Shown: positions 42,928 through 52,698 of the stretch, one piece after another
Numbering within the stretch: the stretch's first letter is position 1
Layout of the letters: each line of letters begins with the position of its first letter
Assembly (NCBI RefSeq): GCF_965204935.1
Contig: NZ_CBDBFO010000001.1
DNA length: 64,000 nucleotides
DNA from: Hoeflea_A sp965204935
GTDB taxonomy: Bacteria > Pseudomonadota > Alphaproteobacteria > Rhizobiales > Rhizobiaceae
Direction: 5' to 3' (one strand)
Made by a program: the position numbers and the translations under genes
The notes under the pieces: generated by a model
Told to the model about the DNA's origin: nothing
The model's input: only the letters and a program-made list of their open reading frames with translations
Database searches by the model: none

Positions 42928-45582
42928 ATGACGGCAGCGAAGCGATCCACCCTTGTCGTGTATGGTCGCCTGGCAATGCGGGAGGCCCGCCTTGCGGCGG
43001 CCCGCAACGGTCAACATGGTCTCCACATCATGTCGTTCGAACAGGCCGCGGTGCGGCTCGCGGGCGGCTTCGCCCGCGCGATCGACGAAGAAAGCCTGCG
43101 CTCGGCGATCCAGACGGTCCTCCCCGACACACCGATGGGCGAACTGGAGGATATCAAGATGCTGCCCGGCATGATCGGCGCGGCCGCCGACACACTGCAC
43201 AAGGCGTGGCGGGCCGGTGTCGATCTCGCCTCCCGGTCGGCTGATCATCCAAGGCTTGAAGCCATCGCCCGCCTGGAGGCCGCCGTCCTCGCCGAACTTC
43301 CGTACGGAATGATGCGTCCGGTCGATATTGTCGCCGCGGCCATCAGCCGTATCGCCCATGCGCCCGCCATATTAGGCTCGATGGAAATCTCCGGACTGAC
43401 CGAACTGTCCCCCTGCTGGCGGCCTCTGGTAAAAGCGCTCGCCGAGCGCATATCCATGCAATGGACGTCAGGTCCCCGCCCTGTCCCGGCCTGGCTGAGG
43501 CAAAGCGGCGTCGCTGTCGCCCGAGACGATGCCGAAGCGCCGGCAATCCGCTCCGTCAGCGCCGCGACGGCTTACCATGAGGCGATCGAGGCGCTGCGTT
43601 GGGTGCGGTCGCTACTCGCGTCCGGCGTATCGCCCGCCGACATCGCCATCGCCACGGCGTCGCCGGCCGATTACGACGATCACTTTCTCGCGCTGCGCGC
43701 CGATGCCGATATCGATCTGCATTTCGTTCATGGCGTCCCGGCCGTCACCACACGTGACGGACAGGCGGCAGCGGCACTCGCCGACATCGTCGTGCGCGGG
43801 CTCTCGCAGTCGCGCCTGCGCCGTCTCGTCGCCCTCTGCCCGGATTGCGCGCCCCTGGCGTGCCTTCCCGATGGCTGGATGCGCGTCCTTCCAGGCGATG
43901 CACCCTTGTCGACACCGTCCGCCTGGAACAGGCTGCTGGCGCGCCTCGCGCCGGACGACTGGCCCGACAGCATGGATCACGCCGCGGTACTGCGTGCTGC
44001 GGTGAACCTGCTGGCAAAGGGACCGCACGCGGCACAACAGATCGGTGAAGCCTTCCTGAAGGGCCGGGCATTGTCCATCTGGCGCAAAGCCCTTCTGGCA
44101 GGGCCCGCCGGGGCGATCGACAGCACGCTGGGATCACTGAAACAGGATGACGGACCCGAGGCCTGCGTCTGCGTGGCCTGGATGCCGGCCGGTGCCCTGG
44201 CCGCGTCCCCGCGACGCTTCGCTCGGCTGATCGGTCTCAATTCCTCCCGCTGGCCACGCGGGATCGCCGAAGATCGGCTGATTCCGGACCACATCATTCC
44301 GACTGAAGACCTTGACCCGCTTCCCGTCAATCTGGCAGATCGCCGCGACTTTGATACGATCCTCGCCACCACGGGCAGCGAATTCGTCCTCTCCCGCGCC
44401 CGGCGCGACAGCGACGGCCGGCTGCAGGGTCGCAGCCCCCTCCTCGCCACCTTTGACGAGGAAGCCTATATGCGGCGCAACGCCGTTCCCGCCCATGCCT
44501 TCAGTGAAACCGACCGGCTGATGGCGCGGCCGCGGGAATTCGCCGCCGGTCCCCAGGCATTGAGTGCGCGTTCCTGCTGGCGCGATTGGCGTGTGGCCGA
44601 TGTGACAGCTCATGATGGCCTGGTCAGGTCCGATCATCCTTTGGTTCTCGCGATCCTCGCGCGGACCCAGTCGGCGAACTCGCTCAAGACACTGCTGCGC
44701 AGCCCCCTCAACTTCCTCTGGCGCTATGCTCTCGGTTGGAAATCCCCGCAAGGCAGTGCCGAGCCGCTCGTGCTTGACGCCCTGCAAACCGGCGAGCTTG
44801 TCCATCTCGTGCTCGACCGCGCCCTGCGAATCCTCGAAGCGCAGGGCGGTCTGGCGTCGGCCGACGCGGCTGCCGTTCAGGCTGCGGTGAACGAAGCTGC
44901 CGGTGCGGTAGCTGCCGAATGGGAAAGCGAGCGGTCCGTTCCGCCCGCTGTCATCTGGGGCCGCACGCTCAAGGATGCGCGCGCCCTTGCCGGACAGGCG
45001 CTTGCCTATGGCAATGATCATCTGCCGGGCAGCCGATCCTTTGGCGAAGTCCCGTTCGGCGGGTCCGAGCCCAGGTCGGAGACGGCATTGCCCTGGGACC
45101 CCGGTGTGCCGGTGATCATCCCGGACACCGGATTTCAGATTGCCGGCTATATCGACCGGCTCGACATCGCTGATGACGGAAGCCATGCGCTCGTGCGCGA
45201 CTACAAGACCGGCAAGCCGCCCAAGGGCGACATCCGCGTGAACGGCGGCCGCGAGCTTCAGCGTTGTCTCTATGCCTTCGCCGTCAGGGCGCTCCTGGGC
45301 GACCACATCGCGATCAGCGCCTCGCTGCTCTACCCGCGTGAGCCGATGGACCTCCAACTCGACGATCCGGACACCGTCCTGGCGCAGATCAAGGCATGTC
45401 TGCAGGCAGCGAGAACCGCATTGGCCAGCGGCGCAGCACTGCCCGGGCCGGATACGGGAGGCGACCATGACGATCTCGCCTTTGCCCTGCCGGCAAACGC
45501 AGGCGCCACCTACTGCAAACGCAAGCAAGCCGCCGCGGCCGAGCGGCTCGGCAATGTCGCGCCGATCTGGGAGGCGCAATGA
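42928..45582 (+). CDS. AddB-like PD-(D/E)XK nuclease family protein
   Basis: The 884-residue protein resembles the AddB subunit of AddAB in overall plan. It has an inactive helicase-like N-terminal two thirds without a Walker A, and a C-terminal RecB-type nuclease (GELVHLVLDRALRIL, FQIAGYIDRLDIADDG with the first aspartate, LVRDYKTGKPPKGD with D-x-K, ELQRCLYAFAVRALLG with the glutamine). No obvious iron-sulfur cysteine set is seen. It starts after GGGGG at ATG 42928 and its stop overlaps the next gene (ATGATG), so the two are coupled. It probably forms a complex with the downstream helicase and processes DNA ends. Confidence 0.85.
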   Translation: MTAAKRSTLVVYGRLAMREARLAAARNGQHGLHIMSFEQAAVRLAGGFARAIDEESLRSAIQTVLPDTPMGELEDIKMLPGMIGAAADTLHKAWRAGVDLASRSADHPRLEAIARLEAAVLAELPYGMMRPVDIVAAAISRIAHAPAILGSMEISGLTELSPCWRPLVKALAERISMQWTSGPRPVPAWLRQSGVAVARDDAEAPAIRSVSAATAYHEAIEALRWVRSLLASGVSPADIAIATASPADYDDHFLALRADADIDLHFVHGVPAVTTRDGQAAAALADIVVRGLSQSRLRRLVALCPDCAPLACLPDGWMRVLPGDAPLSTPSAWNRLLARLAPDDWPDSMDHAAVLRAAVNLLAKGPHAAQQIGEAFLKGRALSIWRKALLAGPAGAIDSTLGSLKQDDGPEACVCVAWMPAGALAASPRRFARLIGLNSSRWPRGIAEDRLIPDHIIPTEDLDPLPVNLADRRDFDTILATTGSEFVLSRARRDSDGRLQGRSPLLATFDEEAYMRRNAVPAHAFSETDRLMARPREFAAGPQALSARSCWRDWRVADVTAHDGLVRSDHPLVLAILARTQSANSLKTLLRSPLNFLWRYALGWKSPQGSAEPLVLDALQTGELVHLVLDRALRILEAQGGLASADAAAVQAAVNEAAGAVAAEWESERSVPPAVIWGRTLKDARALAGQALAYGNDHLPGSRSFGEVPFGGSEPRSETALPWDPGVPVIIPDTGFQIAGYIDRLDIADDGSHALVRDYKTGKPPKGDIRVNGGRELQRCLYAFAVRALLGDHIAISASLLYPREPMDLQLDDPDTVLAQIKACLQAARTALASGAALPGPDTGGDHDDLAFALPANAGATYCKRKQAAAAERLGNVAPIWEAQ

Positions 45583-48500
45583 TGAGCAGCGCGAGAGTTC
45601 TCAAGGATGATGGCGCCCGGCATGACGCCATCAGCCGTCACGACCGGTCCATCCTGGTTGAGGCCGGCGCGGGATCGGGCAAGACCGCCGTGATGGCCGG
45701 CAGGATCGCTGTCATGCTGGCGCAGGGTGTCGCGCCAAGTTCCATCGCGGCGGTCACGTTTACCGAACTGGCGGCCAGCGAGCTCCTCCTGCGCGTGCGG
45801 GATTTCGTCGAAGACCTCGCCGCCGGCCATATCGCACCGGAGCTCCGTGCCGGACTGCCGGAAGGACTGTCTGCGGCACAGCGCGACAATCTGATTTCGG
45901 CCGGCACGGCGATCGACGAAATCACCTGCTCGACGATCCACGGCTTCTGCCAGCGATTGATCAAGCCGTACCCGGCAGAAGCGGATATCGATCCGGGCGC
46001 AGCGGTCATCGACCGCAACCAGGCCTATCTCGGCTTCCTCGAAATCGTCGATGGCTGGCTGCGCGAGCGCCTGTCGGGCGATCAGGGCGGTGTCCTGGCC
46101 GAGATGGTGCTGCACAGCCCGGAAGAGACCGTCGCTCTGATGCACAAGATCGCCGAGGCCCTCCGGCGGTCCAGGAATCTGGCCGCACCGGAGGCGATGC
46201 CTTTCGCAGGTCACCTGCAAGCCTTCCGGCAGGCGGCCGACGAACTTTCGGCCTTTATGCAGGGCGCCGGCGTCGATGAGCCGGAAACGCAGGTCATCGC
46301 CGCGCGCCTTTGTGAAATGGCGGCCGCCCTTCCATCGGTTGCGGATGGTTCCACGCCCGCCGGGCTCGTCGGGTTGCTGGTTGCGCGCCCGCATCCCGAT
46401 CTTGCGACCGGGGCGGGCAGCTTTTACGCCTACCGCAAGAAGGGCAAATGGGCGGCGGCGGCCAGGCAGGCAGGGCTCTCCAGGGCAGACGGCGACAGGC
46501 TGAACGATACGGCCAGCGACCTGTACGAGGCCTGCTGCGCCGCGTGGACCGCGCTGCGCCAGGCGGTTTCCGGCCAGGTTCTTACGACATTGATCGACGA
46601 AGCACGCACAATCCTTGCGCGCTATCGCGAGAGCAAGCGCGCCAGCGCACAGCTCGATTTCGACGATCTTATCCATGCCGCGCGCGACCTGTTGCGCGAC
46701 CATGAAACCGTGCGACAGGCGCTCGGCCGGCGGTATTCGAAGGTCCTCGTCGACGAGTTTCAGGATACCGACCCGCTCCAGGCCGAAATCTTCTGGCGTC
46801 TATGCGGCGATCCCGGTGATGACCCGAAGGACTGGACGCGCTTCCGGATCCGGCCGGGCGCGCTCTTCCTGGTCGGCGACCCCAAGCAGGCAATCTATCG
46901 TTTCCGCGGCGCGGATGTCGGCGCTTATGTCCAGGCACGCGCCGCCTTCTCGACGCAGGCCGCGGATGGCCTCGTCTCGATCTCGACCAATTTCCGTTCC
47001 TGTGCCTCGATCCTCACGTTCGTCAACGAACGGTTCGAGGCTGTCCTGTCGGCGGACGGGCAACCCGGATTCACTGCGCTCGATCCCTTCCACGACGATC
47101 CGGACGACGGCGTCTGCGTCGCGGCGATCGATATCGCGGTCGCTGACGAGAACGGCAAGGCCAGCGCCGAACAGCGACGCGACGCGGAAGCCGAAGCGGT
47201 GGCTGAACTTTGCGCACGCTTGATCGGCAGCCATCCGGTCCAGGATCGCAAAGCCGGTGCACAACGCCCCTGCCAGCCGGGCGACATCGCCTTGCTCGCC
47301 CCGACCGGCGCGGAGCTCTGGCGTTATGAAGAGGCCCTTGAGCGCCTGGGCATTCCGGTCGCAACCCAGGCCGGCAAAGGGCTGTTTCGCCGGCAGGAAG
47401 TGCAGGACCTCATCGCGATCACTCGGGTTCTCGCCGATCGTCGTGATACGCTGGCGCTCGGCGCATTGCTGCGCGGCCCGCTTGTCGGGCTCAGCGAAGA
47501 GGAACTCCTGGACATCGTCTGGGCGCTTCCGCGTTCGCAAGAGGAATCCGACCGGATCCCGCGGTTCGACCTCGGCGTCGACCCGGCGGCAATAATGCAT
47601 CCGCTGGCGCGCGATGTGATCGAGCGGCTGCAGGCGCTCCAGAAACGCGCCAACAGCACGACACCACACGACCTTCTTTCGCAGGCCGTCGATGTCTTTC
47701 GGGTACGCCCGGTTCTTCTGGAGCGGCATCGCGGTCAGGCGGAACGTGCGCTCGCCAATGTCGATCTCTATCTCAGCCTCGCCACCGGCTATGCAGTACG
47801 CGGCCTGCGGGCCTTTTGCGAGACAATGACGGTGGCATGGACCGATGATGCCCGTGCGGTGGAGGGCCGGCCCGATGCGCGGGAAGAGGCCGTCGCCCTC
47901 TACACGATGCATGCCGCGAAGGGTCTTGAATGGCCGGTCGTCATCCCCATCAACACCATGACAGGGGTGATGGCGCCCTCTCGCGCCGTGACCGATCGGC
48001 AGACCGATACCTTCTACTGCCCGGTTCTGGACGTCCCTCCGGCCGGTTACGACGCGGCGCGGCAGGCCGAGAAGGATGAACTGGACCGCGAGCGTGTCCG
48101 GCTCTGGTATGTCGCGGCAACCCGCGCCCGGGAGCTCCTGGTCTTGCCGCGGCTCGACGCAACGCCTTCGAGGTCGGCCTGGATCGGCCTGGTGGACCTG
48201 TCGCTCACCGGTCTGCCTGTCCTTGACGTGTCGCATCTTCCGCTCGATCCGATCGCGGTGACCGGCGATACCGCAAACGACCAGACACGGGAGAGTTTCG
48301 CCGCCGAGGCAGGAACGATTGCCGAAAGGCAGATGCACCTGACCTGGCTTGCGCCGAGCCGCGACGAGACGGCGACCGGTTCGGTCTTTCGGGAAGAAGA
48401 ACCGGACATCTGGGCCGGGTCGGATGACGGTCCGTCACCAGACGCCGAAGCGTCCGCCTCTGTCCAGGGCGGGCGCGAGCGTGGACTGATCCTTCACAAG

Positions 48501-48974
48501 CTCATGGAAGAAATTCTGACAGGGGAATGCGACGAGGCCGGCGAGGCGCTCACCGCGCGCGCCGCTGACCTCATCCGTGCGCTCGGCGAGGAGTCCTCCC
48601 GCGATCCGGCGAACGGGCTTTCGCCTGAGGAACTGGCCGGTTGCGTGACGCGAACGCTGGCCTTGTCGGAGGTGGCGGCCTTGCGTCCCTCATTGCTCGC
48701 TGAGTTTCCGGTCTATGCCCTTCAGCAAGGCGATGCCGAGCTGGTTGCGACGGCCGGCATCGCGGACGCGCTTACGGTTGATCCGGAAGGTCGGCCAGCC
48801 GTCGTGATCGACTGGAAGAGCGACGTGAACCCCGCTCGGGAGATACTCGATCACTATCGGGCTCAGGTGCGTGCCTATCTCGACATGACCGGCGCCGAAC
48901 GGGGCCTGATCGTTCTGATGACGAGCGGGACGGTGATCACCGTCCCGCCTCCGCCCCAGACGATTGTGGCGTAG
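45579..48974 (+). CDS. AddA-like UvrD helicase with C-terminal nuclease domain
   Basis: The 1,131-residue protein is a superfamily 1A helicase with all motifs visible: I EAGAGSGKTAVMAGR, Ia AVTFTELAASELLLRVR, II KVLVDEFQDTDPLQ, III FLVGDPKQAIYRFRGAD, IV SISTNFRSCAS, V LYTMHAAKGLEWPVV, VI RLWYVAATRARELLV. At the C-terminus is a RecB-type nuclease (ILHKLMEEIL, ATAGIADALTV, VVIDWKSDVNP, HYRAQVRAYLDM). It pairs with the overlapping AddB-like protein. Length and order match AddA, but its accessory location suggests an additional, perhaps defensive, helicase-nuclease rather than the housekeeping AddAB, which is not in this window. Confidence 0.9.
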   Translation: MMSSARVLKDDGARHDAISRHDRSILVEAGAGSGKTAVMAGRIAVMLAQGVAPSSIAAVTFTELAASELLLRVRDFVEDLAAGHIAPELRAGLPEGLSAAQRDNLISAGTAIDEITCSTIHGFCQRLIKPYPAEADIDPGAAVIDRNQAYLGFLEIVDGWLRERLSGDQGGVLAEMVLHSPEETVALMHKIAEALRRSRNLAAPEAMPFAGHLQAFRQAADELSAFMQGAGVDEPETQVIAARLCEMAAALPSVADGSTPAGLVGLLVARPHPDLATGAGSFYAYRKKGKWAAAARQAGLSRADGDRLNDTASDLYEACCAAWTALRQAVSGQVLTTLIDEARTILARYRESKRASAQLDFDDLIHAARDLLRDHETVRQALGRRYSKVLVDEFQDTDPLQAEIFWRLCGDPGDDPKDWTRFRIRPGALFLVGDPKQAIYRFRGADVGAYVQARAAFSTQAADGLVSISTNFRSCASILTFVNERFEAVLSADGQPGFTALDPFHDDPDDGVCVAAIDIAVADENGKASAEQRRDAEAEAVAELCARLIGSHPVQDRKAGAQRPCQPGDIALLAPTGAELWRYEEALERLGIPVATQAGKGLFRRQEVQDLIAITRVLADRRDTLALGALLRGPLVGLSEEELLDIVWALPRSQEESDRIPRFDLGVDPAAIMHPLARDVIERLQALQKRANSTTPHDLLSQAVDVFRVRPVLLERHRGQAERALANVDLYLSLATGYAVRGLRAFCETMTVAWTDDARAVEGRPDAREEAVALYTMHAAKGLEWPVVIPINTMTGVMAPSRAVTDRQTDTFYCPVLDVPPAGYDAARQAEKDELDRERVRLWYVAATRARELLVLPRLDATPSRSAWIGLVDLSLTGLPVLDVSHLPLDPIAVTGDTANDQTRESFAAEAGTIAERQMHLTWLAPSRDETATGSVFREEEPDIWAGSDDGPSPDAEASASVQGGRERGLILHKLMEEILTGECDEAGEALTARAADLIRALGEESSRDPANGLSPEELAGCVTRTLALSEVAALRPSLLAEFPVYALQQGDAELVATAGIADALTVDPEGRPAVVIDWKSDVNPAREILDHYRAQVRAYLDMTGAERGLIVLMTSGTVITVPPPPQTIVA

Positions 48975-49925
48975 CCGAGGACGCGACCGGCCTCCCGCAA
49001 GCGCACCGAACCCGCCCGGGACGATCTCTTCAACCCGGAGATCGAACTGCCGCGGCCGGCAAGGCTTGCGGTCGAGGGGAAGGTCCCGGGAAGTCCGATA
49101 CGCCAGTTGGCGGTTCCGACGCTGCGCGTGCGTTGCCGGTTGCGGCCCTTTTCGGTCGGCCGTGTGACGGGGCATGAAACCACGCTGCCGTCCGGCGAGA
49201 CACTCAGGATCATCAGTGCGAAGACCGCCACGTCGCTGGAGGCAGATCTCATTGTGCCGGTTCCCGGCGCACGGGAGCCGGCGCAGACCGTCGAAGCGCT
49301 CGATGCCGGTGAAGGCCGGTGGATGACCGCGTTGCCGATCCGCGTCGATACGTTGAACCGCCATGCGCGCGTCGAACGGCTGGCAAGGGTTTCGGCATCC
49401 TGTGGTCGGGTGCCCTTCATCTCCGGGAGGGAAGAGCAGCCGAAAACGAGCGGCCAGCCCGGCCCGGACTGCGACGTCCTCAAACCGGCGCGCTGCACGC
49501 GGCCTTGGCCCATGCGACGCGATCGAGCGATCCGGCTACCATCGTCATGCCGACGGGCGCCGGCAAGACGCAAACCATGCTCGCGCTCAACGCCCACCAG
49601 CGCTTCGAGAGACTACCGGTAGTGGTGCCGACAGACGCCCAGCGCGAGCAGATCGCGGGCAAGGTCGAGACCTTCGGCGTGCCGAGGCAACAGCAAGGCC
49701 TGGAAGACAGGGCAGCATTTCCCGTGGTGATGCGCCTTTCGCACATTGCGACGACCGTAGCCGAGGTGGACGAGATCTTCGACAGCGCCAATGTCATCGT
49801 CACCACAATGCAGATCGCCGGCCGCGCCGAAGCAGCGGTCCGTGAGCAGATGGCAGCACATGCCTCGGCGCTGTTTATCGACGAGACGCATCACATCGCC
49901 GCCCAGCAGTTCGGCCACGCGGCTT
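48975..49925 (+). pseudogene. DEAD/DEAH-like helicase, frameshifted and truncated
   Basis: Directly after the AddA-like stop, the same frame reads ASRKRTEPARDDLFNPEIEL, SIRQ-like VPGSPIRQLAVPTLRVRCRL and DLIVPVPGAREPAQTVEALD up to about 49395. Coding sense then moves to another frame with LRRPQTGALHAALAHATRSS, Walker A VMPTGAGKTQTMLALNAHQR and motif II ALFIDETHHIAAQQF (DETH, a DEAD-box variant). After that the helicase is cut off; the second RecA domain is missing. It was probably the third gene of the operon. Confidence 0.75.
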
Positions 49926-50039
49926 CCCGTCGTCATGCCGATGTGCGGCACCCGCACGAACTCCTCCGCCGGTCCCGAGGATTGTCTCACCCGCCTTCCC
50001 GGGCTCAACGGTCCCGGTCGAGCATGGCGGCCAGCGCTC

Positions 50040-50701
50040 TCAAAGGATCCGCGTCAGCCCGTCCCACTTGCTGAGCGCTGGCGGGATCACACGGACATCG
50101 GCTAGCGCCGAACGGGGATCCATCACGCCAACCTCCTCAAGCATCCAGTTCCCCCTTCCGCAGTTGCATGGAGCGCATGAAACGACAAGGTTGTCCGGCG
50201 TGTTCCGACCGCCGCGGCTGCGTGGAACGATGTGGTCGAAGTCAAGATCCATCGCCTGGAAAGCCGTATGCTTCTCGATATTTCTTGCGCCCCATCTGAT
50301 GGTTTCCGGATACGCGTCACGCATGGCCTTTTGGGCCTTCTGCCAGACGACTGGAATCCCGCAGAAACGGCAGAAGTAGCCGTCTCTGTCGAGCACTTCA
50401 CGCTGAACGCCGGCCGGGATGTAGGGCCGTCCAGGACCTCCTTTGCCGGAAGATCGGGCACGTCCCGGAACCTGTGCACAGGACTTCGACGGTAAGCATC
50501 GAGGCTGCCGCGACCTCCCCAGAGTTGCTCGCACCAGTCCAGGATTGCGGGAAGATCAGCGGCCCTCAAGGCGTTCCGTGCGTCATCCTCCTTTCCATCT
50601 GCATGGAAATCGGCGGCGGCCCCCAGAAGCACGGCCGCCTCGAAGATCTCGGGAACAGGTTCGAGCATGCAACGGCGCGCCTTCCAGTATTCCTCGTCCA
50701 T
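50040..50701 (-). pseudogene. HNH endonuclease, frameshifted
   Basis: The first frame from ATG 50701 (GGAGG upstream) reads MDEEYWKARRCMLEPVPEIF, ARNALRAADLPAILDWCEQL and HRFRDVPDLPAK. After a one-frame shift near 50445 it continues PYIPAGVQREVLDRDGYFCR, FCGIPVVWQK, and the HNH core LDFDHIVPRSRGGRNTPDNL VVSCAPCNCGRGN. Two Cys pairs (CRFC, CAPC) bind zinc and the DH...N residues catalyse. It converges on the broken helicase. Confidence 0.82.
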
Positions 50702-50837
50702 GGCGGCAATCCTCCAGAATCGTTCTCGATTTTGGCCAAAGGACTATCCTCTTGGCCAAGGTACACGACGCTACTTGAAACGAGTGTCAAAGAAGATTCG
50801 AATTGAAGACTCTCTTCCATACAAGGATCTTCAAGAT

Positions 50838-51098
50838 GCTCGGCTTCCTCCTCGCCCCTCTGATGAGCACGCTACGCCCACATTTCGATCTGAGCAAGAC
50901 GCGATTGGAAACGGCGGATCGGAACGCGGCCATTCATGCCATTCGCTGCCGGATCGAGAAGATCTTCGGAACCTGGAAACGCTCCTGTGGTTTGCGCCGC
51001 ATGCGACGGCGAGGCATCGCAAAGCCCGTCTGCAAACCCGTTTCACCGCAATCGCCTGCAACCTCAAACGAACCCTCGACATCCTCAGCCCCCCGTGA
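50838..51098 (+). pseudogene. IS5-group transposase C-terminal remnant
   Basis: The frame reads HAIRCRIEKIFGTWKRSCGL then RRMRRRGIAK, and after a shift near 51020 KARLQTRFTAIACNLKRTLD IL and a stop. This is the conserved end of IS5-group transposases (RIExxFGTxKRxYGLxRxRxRGLxK...TAIAxNLKR). Only the last 80 residues remain. It belongs to a different IS5 subgroup from the intact IS5 transposase at 30-31 kb. Confidence 0.75.
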
Positions 51099-51264
51099 AA
51101 CCATCCTTCCAGGGATCAAGAGTGGCTCGCGCACGGCTGCCTGACGCAAACAAAAACAATCCCTGCGTCATAACGCCATTTTGATCGCGAACCCTAAACC
51201 CGCGCACATGTCTCATAATTCGGCCGAGCGTTCAATTCGCTGTGCAGCTCTGCCCTGCCTGCAT

Positions 51265-52593
51265 TCAGAACGACCTTACGACACCCAGTTCGATGACGTT
51301 GCGCCTGTAGTCGTGCAGCGTGATGTTGCTGTCGCGCCGTTCGTGTCGCAGGGTGAGTTGCGGCGTGAAGCCGCCGATGTCGATGTTCCGGTTGGACAGC
51401 GTCGTCCACAGCGCGTACGTCGTGTCCCGCCGCGCCTGCGGCCCGAACAGCGGGCGCGGTGCGCCGTAATCGCGCCGGTCCACGCGCAGGCCCGCGCCGG
51501 CGACGAAACCGCGCGGCAACTCGCTCTCGGCCGACAGGCCGAGGCTGAACTCGCGCCAGGACCGGTAGTCCTTGTCCAGCGTCTCGCGGCGCCAGCCGGC
51601 ATTGGCCCGCAGCACCGTGACGCCGCCCAGGGCATGGGCGATGCCGAACCCCGCCGTATCGGTGTGGCCGCGGCCGAGGTAGCCCTCGTAATCGGTCCAC
51701 GCGCGCCCGAGCGACCAGTTCAGCCGCCACACCGGGGAAAGGGTCCGGCTCCCCGAAACCCGCAGACCGGCGCTGCGGCTGTAGACATCGCCGCCGATCC
51801 AGCGCTGGCGAACGTGCACTTCGGGATGCAGGACGGACCGGCCGAACAGGAAGCGCGGGCCGGCGTTGAGGCTTGCGATCCGTTCGTTGAACCGGCTCTC
51901 CCGGTAGCTGCGGGTCCGCAGACCGCCATTGACCCGGAACTGAAGCCCCGGGCGGACCGTCGCCGTGTATCCGCCATGCATGTCGGCCACCAGACCGACC
52001 CCGCTGGTGCGGCGCGCATCCTGCGACAGCGTGAACAGGCCGAGCTTTTCCGCATCGGTCGCGTTGTTGATGTTGCTGTCGGGCGCCAGCGCCAGCGCCA
52101 CGCCGAACGTCCAGCCCTCGGCCTTCTCGCGGCCGATCAGGTGAAGCATGGAGAGCGCGTTGGCGCGCACGTCCCCGGGCAGGCCCGGGGCGCTCAGGGC
52201 AAGGCGGAAATGCCGCTCCGCCCGCTCGAACTCGCCCGCCCGGTAATGCGCCAGCGCCAGGTCGAGCCGCACCCGGGTCAGGCCGGGATCGCGCGCCAGC
52301 ATGGCCCGGAACCTGCGTTGCGCGGCGCGCCAGTCCTGCCGCGCAAGGGCAATCTGCCCGTGCAGGAAGTCGAGCGTGTCGGGGTCAGCCGCGCCGGGCT
52401 CCACCCCTTCAAGCAGGACGGCCGCATCGCGCGGCGCGCCCCCGGACAGCGCCGCCCGCGCCGCCTCGATCAGCGCACCGGCCGAAACCGACCGCGGCGG
52501 GGGCTGTCCGGCCGCGGCAGGGCGCAGGGGCACAAGGGCGAACATGGCAAGGGCGAACAGCAGACTGCAAAGGCGATATGTGTGGCTACGCAT
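51265..52593 (-). CDS. Slam-like outer-membrane surface lipoprotein exporter
   Basis: The 442-residue protein has a signal peptide (RLCSLLFALAMFALVPLRPA), an N-terminal TPR-type helical domain (DTLDFLHGQIALARQDWRAA, LALAHYRAGEFERAERHFRL), and a C-terminal domain of alternating beta strands (about residues 170-442) ending in aromatic F, typical of a DUF560 outer-membrane barrel (VIELGVVRSF). This plan fits Slam proteins, which move lipoproteins to the cell surface. The gene immediately upstream encodes a candidate client. ATG 52593 puts the signal peptide at the N-terminus. Confidence 0.78.
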   Translation of the reverse strand: MRSHTYRLCSLLFALAMFALVPLRPAAAGQPPPRSVSAGALIEAARAALSGGAPRDAAVLLEGVEPGAADPDTLDFLHGQIALARQDWRAAQRRFRAMLARDPGLTRVRLDLALAHYRAGEFERAERHFRLALSAPGLPGDVRANALSMLHLIGREKAEGWTFGVALALAPDSNINNATDAEKLGLFTLSQDARRTSGVGLVADMHGGYTATVRPGLQFRVNGGLRTRSYRESRFNERIASLNAGPRFLFGRSVLHPEVHVRQRWIGGDVYSRSAGLRVSGSRTLSPVWRLNWSLGRAWTDYEGYLGRGHTDTAGFGIAHALGGVTVLRANAGWRRETLDKDYRSWREFSLGLSAESELPRGFVAGAGLRVDRRDYGAPRPLFGPQARRDTTYALWTTLSNRNIDIGGFTPQLTLRHERRDSNITLHDYRRNVIELGVVRSF

Positions 52594-52698
52594 CGTGTCC
52601 CGGCTTTCGAATTGTGCTTCAAGGCCCGACGCCCGGTCCGCCATGCCCGCGAAAGGCAGGGACCGGGCGCCGGGTTTGCGGTGTGCGGGTGGGCGCCG

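Noticed and set aside
45510..48338. Long minus-strand frames (397 and 512 codons)
   Set aside because: Antisense to the AddA-like helicase with all seven motifs on the plus strand.
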